Part shown: piece after piece, positions 12,570 to 16,634 of the stretch
Position numbering within the stretch: position 1 is the first letter of the stretch
Layout of the letters: the number at the start of each line of letters is the position of its first letter
NCBI GenBank assembly: GCA_005777415.1
Contig: SXMI01000315.1
Coordinates: 1-16,634, forward strand
Direction of reading: 5' to 3'
DNA from: Actinomycetota bacterium
GTDB lineage: Bacteria > Actinomycetota > Acidimicrobiia > Acidimicrobiales > Microtrichaceae
DNA length: 16,634 bases
Notes under the pieces: model-generated
Databases searched by the model: none
What the model saw: the letters and a program-made list of their open reading frames with translations, nothing else
What the model was told of the DNA's origin: nothing
Program-made: the position numbers and the translations under genes

Positions 12570-14076
12570 GGACCTTTCCGGTCGGGTTGCGCGGCAGCTC
12601 CGTCAGTAACGTCCACCGCCTCGGCACCTTGTAGTCGGAGTGCCGCTCGGCGCAGAACGAACGGAGCTCGTCCTCCGACGCCGTGGTGTCCTCCTTCAGG
12701 ACCACCCAGGCACCGACGTCCTCGCCGAGCACGTCGTGGGGCACGGCGGCGACCGCCGCTTCCTGCACGGCCGGGTGCTCGTAGAGCACGGACTCGATGT
12801 CGCTCGCGTGCACGTTGTTGCCCCCGCGGATGATCACGTCCTTGGCACGACCTCGCAGGTAGAGGTAGCCGTCCTCGTCGAGCTCCGCCAGGTCGCCGGT
12901 GTGCAGCCAGCCGTCCCGCCAGGTGCTCGACGTGGCGTCCGGGTCGCGGAAGTACTCCCGCTCACGGCCGGGGTTGCGCACCAGGAGCTCACCGATCGTG
13001 CGCGGCGGCAGTTCGTTGCCGTCGGCGTCGATGATGCGGAACTCCACGGGCGGCACGGGGCGCCCGACCGAGCCCACCCGCCGGTCGATCTCGTCGGAGG
13101 GCATGGTGCAGTAGGCGGGCCCCGCCTCGGTCATGCCCCAGGAGTTCGACACCGTCGCCTGTGGCAGCCGGTGGCGGAGCGTGTTGAAGGTTGCGGGCGC
13201 CAGTGGCGCACTGCCGAGCGGGCAGAGCGTGATCGACGACAGGTCCGCCGTGGCGAAGCGGGGGCTGGCGATCAGTAGTTCCGCCATGGCGGGGACGAGG
13301 AAGGTCGCCGAGGGGCGGTGCTGCTCGACCGAGTCGAACCAGCCGTCGACGTCGAAGCGGGGCAGGTAGAGCAGGCGCATGCCGAGCTTCATCGGGGTGT
13401 AGATCGATGCGATGCCGGCGAAGGTGAACATCGGTGACGAGTGGAGCCAACCGCTGCCCGTCCAGTTGGGCAGACCGTTGGGGACCAGGGCCACGTTGCC
13501 GTGGCGCACCACCACGCCCTTCGGCCGGCCGGTCGTGCCCGAGGTGTACATGACGTCGGCGATGTCCTCGCTCCGGAGCGGCACCTGGATGGACGAGTCA
13601 TCGGGGTCCGTCGCTTCGTCCCAGGCGATGAGCTCGGTGCCGTCCGGAGGTGTGACCTCGTCGGTCAGGTCGGCGGTCGTCACGATCGTGTGCAGCCCGG
13701 ACAGATCGGCAGTGGCCTCGAGCAGCGTCGGCAGGGTGGAGGTGCCGGTCAGGGCCGTGGCCGCACCCGCGTGGTCCAGCACGAAGGACAGTTCCCGGGC
13801 GACCAGCCGAGTGCTCGCGGGCACGGCGATCGCTCCCGCCTTGTGCACTGCGGCGTAGGCGATGAGGAACTGCTCGGACTCCTCGGGTGGGAGGTGCACC
13901 GCCACGCAGTCGCCCACGGCCACCCCGCGGGCGATCAGCCACCGCGCCAGTTGGTTCGAGCGCTCGTGCCAGGCCCCGAAGGTCAGGCTGGAGGCGGTCG
14001 ACACGTCGATGAAGGCCACGTCGTCGTGGTGGTGTTCGGCCATCAGCCGCAGTTGGTCGGGGAGCAGATCGGGCAT
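12550..14076 (-). CDS. Acyl-CoA synthetase (AMP-forming, FadD-like)
   Basis: A 508-residue member of the ANL (acyl-/aryl-CoA synthetase) family, which activates a carboxylic acid with ATP to an acyl-AMP and then a CoA thioester. The phosphate-binding loop YTSGTTGRPKG is at 177-187. The adenine/carboxylate motif NSWGMTEAG is at 311-319, GWLHTGD with Asp395 at 389-395, and the hinge RGRAKD at 408-413. The C-terminal catalytic lysine is Lys501 in NPTGK. The usual GGxNVxPxEIE motif reads GGNNVHASDIE here. The ATG at 14076 is 5 bases after the stop of the fused ACAD gene, with GAGG just before it, so the two form an operon: the ligase makes an acyl-CoA and the ACAD oxidises it. The acyl substrate is not evident. 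The gene ends tail-to-tail inside the VOC gene (20-base overlap), leaving no room for a separate terminator. Confidence 0.92.
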   Translation of the reverse strand: MPDLLPDQLRLMAEHHHDDVAFIDVSTASSLTFGAWHERSNQLARWLIARGVAVGDCVAVHLPPEESEQFLIAYAAVHKAGAIAVPASTRLVARELSFVLDHAGAATALTGTSTLPTLLEATADLSGLHTIVTTADLTDEVTPPDGTELIAWDEATDPDDSSIQVPLRSEDIADVMYTSGTTGRPKGVVVRHGNVALVPNGLPNWTGSGWLHSSPMFTFAGIASIYTPMKLGMRLLYLPRFDVDGWFDSVEQHRPSATFLVPAMAELLIASPRFATADLSSITLCPLGSAPLAPATFNTLRHRLPQATVSNSWGMTEAGPAYCTMPSDEIDRRVGSVGRPVPPVEFRIIDADGNELPPRTIGELLVRNPGREREYFRDPDATSSTWRDGWLHTGDLAELDEDGYLYLRGRAKDVIIRGGNNVHASDIESVLYEHPAVQEAAVAAVPHDVLGEDVGAWVVLKEDTTASEDELRSFCAERHSDYKVPRRWTLLTELPRNPTGKVLKRELR

Positions 14077-14081
14077 GGTCC

Positions 14082-16178
14082 TCAGACGCTGGGCTCAGGG
14101 TCCCGGGGAAGGCCCAGCAGCCGCTCCCCGATCACGTTGCGCTGGATCTCGGAGGTGCCACCGGCGATGGTGAGGCAGCGGTTGGCCAGGAACCCGAAGG
14201 TCCACTGGCCCGCGGCACCCGGTTCGGTGGTGGCGCCCTCGGGGCCGAGCAGGGACAGACCGAGCTCCAGGGTGCGTTGGTCGTGCTCCACGCCCATCAA
14301 CTTGCGCACGCTGGCCTCGGGTCCGGGCTGAGCACCGCTCAGCGACCGGGCGGTGCTCCTCAGCCCCATGACCGCCAGGGCGTGGGCCTCTGCGACGAGC
14401 GCCCCCAGTCGGTCGAGCACGAGCTGGTCGTCCTCGGGCACCCCCGAGGCGCCGAGCCGGGCGCCCACCAGTTCGATCAGCGCCTCGATGCCCCCGCCGA
14501 ACGAGGATCCGCTGCCCATGGAGACCCGTTCGTTGGCCAGGGTCGTGCGGGCCAGCGGCCAGCCGCCGTCGACCTCGCCGATGACCTGCTCGTCGGGCAC
14601 GAACACGTCGTCGAGGACGACCTCGTTGAACATCTCCAGGCCGGTCAGCTCCCGGAGCGGGCGGATGTCGAGGCCCGGCGAGTCCATGCCCACCACGAAG
14701 TAGGTGATGCCGGCGTGCTTGGGTGCGTCGGGGTTGGTGCGGGCCAGACAGATCCCCCAGTCGGCCTCCCGGGCCATGGTGGTCCACACCTTCTGCCCGT
14801 TGAGCAGCCATCCGCCCGCCGTGCGGGTTCCCGTGGTCGTGAGCGACGCCAGGTCGGAGCCGGCCTCGGGCTCACTGAAGAGCTGGCACCAGGAGATCTC
14901 GCCGTACAGGGTCGGGCGGACCCAGCGCTCCTGCTGCTCGGGGGTGCCGTGGGCGGCGATCGTCGGGGCGGCCCAGGCCCCGACCTGCAGGTGCGGCGTG
15001 CGGATGCGGGCCCGACGCAACTCCTGGTCGATCACGACCTGCTCGACCGCCCCGGCGTCGCGACCCCATGGTGCGGGCCAGTGGGGGACGATCAGGCCGG
15101 CGTCGGCGAGCGGCGCCCGGCGCTCCTCCTTGGGCAGCGCGGCGATCCCGTCGACCACGGCGGCGACACCGCTGCGGAGCTCCTCGGCCTCGGGCGGCAA
15201 CCCCAGCGACAGGTGTCGGCGGGTCCCGTCGAGTGCGGCCCGGGCGAGACGGTCACGCCAACGACGGGGGCCGCCGAAGAGCTGGCGCAGCGCCACGGCG
15301 CGACGGAGGTAGAGGTGGGCGTCGTGCTCCCAGGTGAATCCGATCCCTCCGAGGACCTGGATCGCGTCCTTGGCGTCGTCGACGAACGCATCGAGGGCGA
15401 GTGCTCCGGCGGTCGCCACGGCCACCTGCGCCGACGGACCCCACGGGTCGTCGTCGTCGAGTGCGGCGGCGGCGTCCCACACCGCCGCCCGGGCGGCCTC
15501 GAGGCGGACCAGCATGTCGGCACAACGGTGCTTGACCCCCTGGAACTGCCCGATGGGCCGACCGAACTGGCGGCGTTCGGTCGCCCAGCGGGCTGCGGTG
15601 TCGACGCACCATGCCGCGCCGCCGATCGCCTCGGCGGCGGCGAGCACGATGCCGAGTGACTCCACCTGCACGGTGCCCACACCGTCGAGCAGGTCGGGAT
15701 CACCGGTGATGTCGACCCGGGTCAGCGAGCTGGTCCCGTCGAGCGTCTGCAGCGGCTCCGAGCGGAACCCGTCCGAGGTGACGGTTCCCCAGCCGTCGGG
15801 CGAGACGGGGACCACGAGGGTGGCGGCGGTGCCGCCGCCGAGGACCTGATCGGACCGGGGAGCCACGGCGGCCGGACCATCGAGCTGCCTGCCGGCGAGT
15901 GCGGTCACCGCCCGGGCCCAGACCGTGGGCAGGATCGGTCCCGGGGCGACCGCCCGGCCGAGCCCCTCGAGCAGGATGGCGAGCTCGGACACACCGAGCC
16001 CGGCCTCGGTGTCGAGCGAGAGCCAACCGAGTTCGTCGAGCTCGGCCCAGAACCCGGGAAGGGCGTCCGGGGGACCCGCCGCCGCGGTTCGGGCTGCCTC
16101 GGAGCCGCACCGTTCGGCTGCGAAGCGGGTGACCGCATCGGCCAGGAGCTCGTGGTCATCACCGATGGCCAGGGTCAC
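14082..16178 (-). CDS. Two-module fused acyl-CoA dehydrogenase, FadE34-like
   Basis: A 698-residue protein made of two ACAD modules joined end to end. Module 1 (about 1-320) has EAIGGAAWCVDTAARWATER, QFGRPIGQFQGVKHR and GGIGFTWEHDAHLYLRRA (277-294), the marks of the partner-type subunit. Module 2 (about 335-698) has CQLFSEPEAGSDLAS, GQKVWTTMAREADW, a Glu in LANER (residue 550) at the likely catalytic position, and GGTSEIQRNVIGERLLGLPR. Mycobacterial FadE34 has this same fused layout and acts in steroid side-chain breakdown, so a bulky or branched acyl-CoA is plausible here. The order of the modules equals that of the two separate genes at the left end of the window. The GTG at 16178 is preferred over the TTG at 16187: AGAGGGAG ends 9 bases before it but directly abuts the TTG. 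The next gene is an acyl-CoA synthetase. The family is firm; the substrate is inferred. Confidence 0.9.
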   Translation of the reverse strand: MTLAIGDDHELLADAVTRFAAERCGSEAARTAAAGPPDALPGFWAELDELGWLSLDTEAGLGVSELAILLEGLGRAVAPGPILPTVWARAVTALAGRQLDGPAAVAPRSDQVLGGGTAATLVVPVSPDGWGTVTSDGFRSEPLQTLDGTSSLTRVDITGDPDLLDGVGTVQVESLGIVLAAAEAIGGAAWCVDTAARWATERRQFGRPIGQFQGVKHRCADMLVRLEAARAAVWDAAAALDDDDPWGPSAQVAVATAGALALDAFVDDAKDAIQVLGGIGFTWEHDAHLYLRRAVALRQLFGGPRRWRDRLARAALDGTRRHLSLGLPPEAEELRSGVAAVVDGIAALPKEERRAPLADAGLIVPHWPAPWGRDAGAVEQVVIDQELRRARIRTPHLQVGAWAAPTIAAHGTPEQQERWVRPTLYGEISWCQLFSEPEAGSDLASLTTTGTRTAGGWLLNGQKVWTTMAREADWGICLARTNPDAPKHAGITYFVVGMDSPGLDIRPLRELTGLEMFNEVVLDDVFVPDEQVIGEVDGGWPLARTTLANERVSMGSGSSFGGGIEALIELVGARLGASGVPEDDQLVLDRLGALVAEAHALAVMGLRSTARSLSGAQPGPEASVRKLMGVEHDQRTLELGLSLLGPEGATTEPGAAGQWTFGFLANRCLTIAGGTSEIQRNVIGERLLGLPRDPEPSV

Positions 16179-16269
16179 CGTCGCCAACTCCCTCTGCGTC
16201 CGTGGGCATCTAACGTCTGTGTCACCCTAGTGCGGGTGGGCATCGGCGACTGCTCGGCGATCAGGTGCC

Positions 16270-16303
16270 GGCCTGCCCCGGATGGGGCGTCTCGAGGCAG
16301 GCC
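16270..16303. repeat. Inverted repeat, 8-base arms with 18-base loop
   Basis: GGCCTGCC (16270-16277) and GGCAGGCC (16296-16303) are perfect inverted copies just upstream of the rightward -10-like box. An inner CCCC/GGGG pair could form a smaller competing hairpin. It could be a regulator site or a chance GC-rich hairpin. Confidence 0.35.
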
Positions 16304-16312
16304 AGCATAAGG

Positions 16313-16326
16313 TGACGCTAGTGTCA
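16313..16326. promoter_or_regulatory. Near-perfect 14-base palindrome, candidate repressor operator
   Basis: TGACGCTAGTGTCA pairs at six of seven positions around a central CTAG. It overlaps the end of the TAAGGT -10-like box and the likely transcription start of the SDR gene, the classic place for a TetR- or GntR-type repressor. A weaker relative, TCACCCTAGTGCGG (16222-16235), shares the CTAG core in front of the leftward ACAD. No regulator gene is in the window. Confidence 0.5.
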
Positions 16327-16349
16327 GAAACACGTCGAAGGGAAGTCTG

Positions 16350-16634
16350 ATGGCAGGGTTGTGCGAAGGCAGGGTCGCGATCGTGACGGGTGCCGGCCGG
16401 GGCATCGGTCGGGCACACGCGTTGATGCTCGCCGAGGAGGGTGCCGCCGTGGTCGTCAACGACCTGGGCGCCCAGTCCGATGGGAGCGGTGCCGACCCCG
16501 GTCCGGCCAACGAGGTGGTCGCCGAGATCCGGGCGAACGGTGGGTCCGCGATCGTGAACGGCTCCGACGTGACCGACTTCGCCGAGGCCGCCGCCATGGT
16601 GGACCAGGCGGTCGAGGAGTTCGGGCGCCTCGAC
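16350..16634 (+). CDS. Short-chain dehydrogenase, 17-beta-HSD4/hydroxyacyl-CoA dehydrogenase-like, 3' end beyond window
   Basis: The first 95 residues of an SDR, open to the window end. The start MAGLCEGRVAIVTGAGRGIG has the TGxxxGxG nucleotide motif. VVVNDLGAQSDGSG follows, and later VVAEIRANGGSAIVNGSDVTD. The NDLG... followed by EI..GG.A..N.. pattern is typical of the dehydrogenase domain of 17-beta-HSD4/multifunctional enzyme 2 and related bacterial (R)-3-hydroxyacyl-CoA dehydrogenases. The Asp after NDLG suggests NAD(H). The ATG at 16350 is preceded by AAGGGAAG. The active-site Ser, Tyr and Lys lie beyond the cut. It diverges from the fused ACAD and shares its regulatory gap, suggesting joint control in an acyl-CoA oxidation pathway. 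Confidence 0.85.
   Translation, partial: MAGLCEGRVAIVTGAGRGIGRAHALMLAEEGAAVVVNDLGAQSDGSGADPGPANEVVAEIRANGGSAIVNGSDVTDFAEAAAMVDQAVEEFGRLD

Larger units (their letters stand above)
16179..16349. promoter_or_regulatory. Divergent intergenic region of the fused ACAD and SDR genes
   Basis: This 171-base gap carries the control sites for both directions. Leftward, a TTAGAT -10-like box (minus strand, 16213-16208) and AGAGGGAG before the GTG at 16178 can be seen. Rightward, TAAGGT (16308-16313) fits an actinobacterial -10, and AAGGGAAG (16338-16345) is a good ribosome-binding site for the ATG at 16350. No convincing -35 box is visible on either side. Two inverted repeats lie inside and are listed separately. 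Confidence 0.5.

Noticed and set aside
14277..15659. 460-codon plus-strand frame opposite the fused ACAD
   Set aside because: Low-complexity Arg/Gly/His composition and no motif; the minus-strand ACAD explains this DNA.
16179..16187. TTG at 16187 as start of the fused ACAD
   Set aside because: The AGAGGGAG ribosome site ends directly at this TTG, leaving no spacer; the GTG at 16178 has a 9-base spacer.

Overview
The window is GC-rich DNA packed with coding sequence. Nearly every third codon position is G or C, GTG starts are common, and adjacent genes often overlap by 4 bases. An F420-type luciferase-like oxidoreductase, several FadE-type acyl-CoA dehydrogenases and an acyl-CoA synthetase point to an actinobacterium, perhaps of the Acidimicrobiia. 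The lineage is inferred from gene content and style, not proven. I see no rRNA, tRNA, CRISPR array, insertion sequence or phage gene.

Layout. (1) Positions 1-290 hold a fragment of a copper/heavy-metal P-type ATPase with visibly lower GC and different codon use. It runs in frame, without a break, into the last third of an acyl-CoA dehydrogenase (ACAD) at about 290. This looks like an artificial or recombinational junction at the window edge. (2) Positions 291-3548 (+) form a tightly coupled operon: the partner-type ACAD tail, a full ACAD with a plausible catalytic Glu, a luciferase-like F420-type oxidoreductase and a short-chain dehydrogenase. It looks catabolic, acting on an unidentified CoA-linked or alcohol/ketone substrate. 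(3) Positions 3549-3666 are a convergent gap with two strong palindromes. (4) Positions 3667-12569 are a uronic-acid utilisation locus made of two divergent operons. Leftward: altronate dehydratase (uxaA-type), an alpha/beta hydrolase of the acetyl-xylan-esterase/dienelactone-hydrolase type, and a GH4 glycosidase. Rightward: uronate isomerase (uxaC), a mannonate/altronate-type dehydrogenase, KDPG aldolase (eda), KDG kinase (kdgK) and a small VOC-fold protein. (5) Positions 12550-16178 (-) hold a FadE34-like ACAD made of two fused ACAD modules, followed by an acyl-CoA synthetase. Diverging from them at 16350 (+) is the start of a second short-chain dehydrogenase, cut by the window end.

How the genes work together. 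The GH4 enzyme and the hydrolase would free uronic acid from small glycosides or esters inside the cell. UxaC isomerises the hexuronate, the long-chain dehydrogenase reduces it to an aldonate, and UxaA dehydrates that to 2-keto-3-deoxygluconate. KdgK phosphorylates this and Eda splits the product to pyruvate and glyceraldehyde-3-phosphate. All five catalytic steps are present, but no transporter or regulator lies in the window. The dehydrogenase matches the mannonate enzyme (UxuB) while the dehydratase is of the altronate type (UxaA), so the physiological uronate (glucuronate or galacturonate) cannot be settled from sequence alone. The flanking ACAD and ligase genes form separate acyl-CoA catabolic units.
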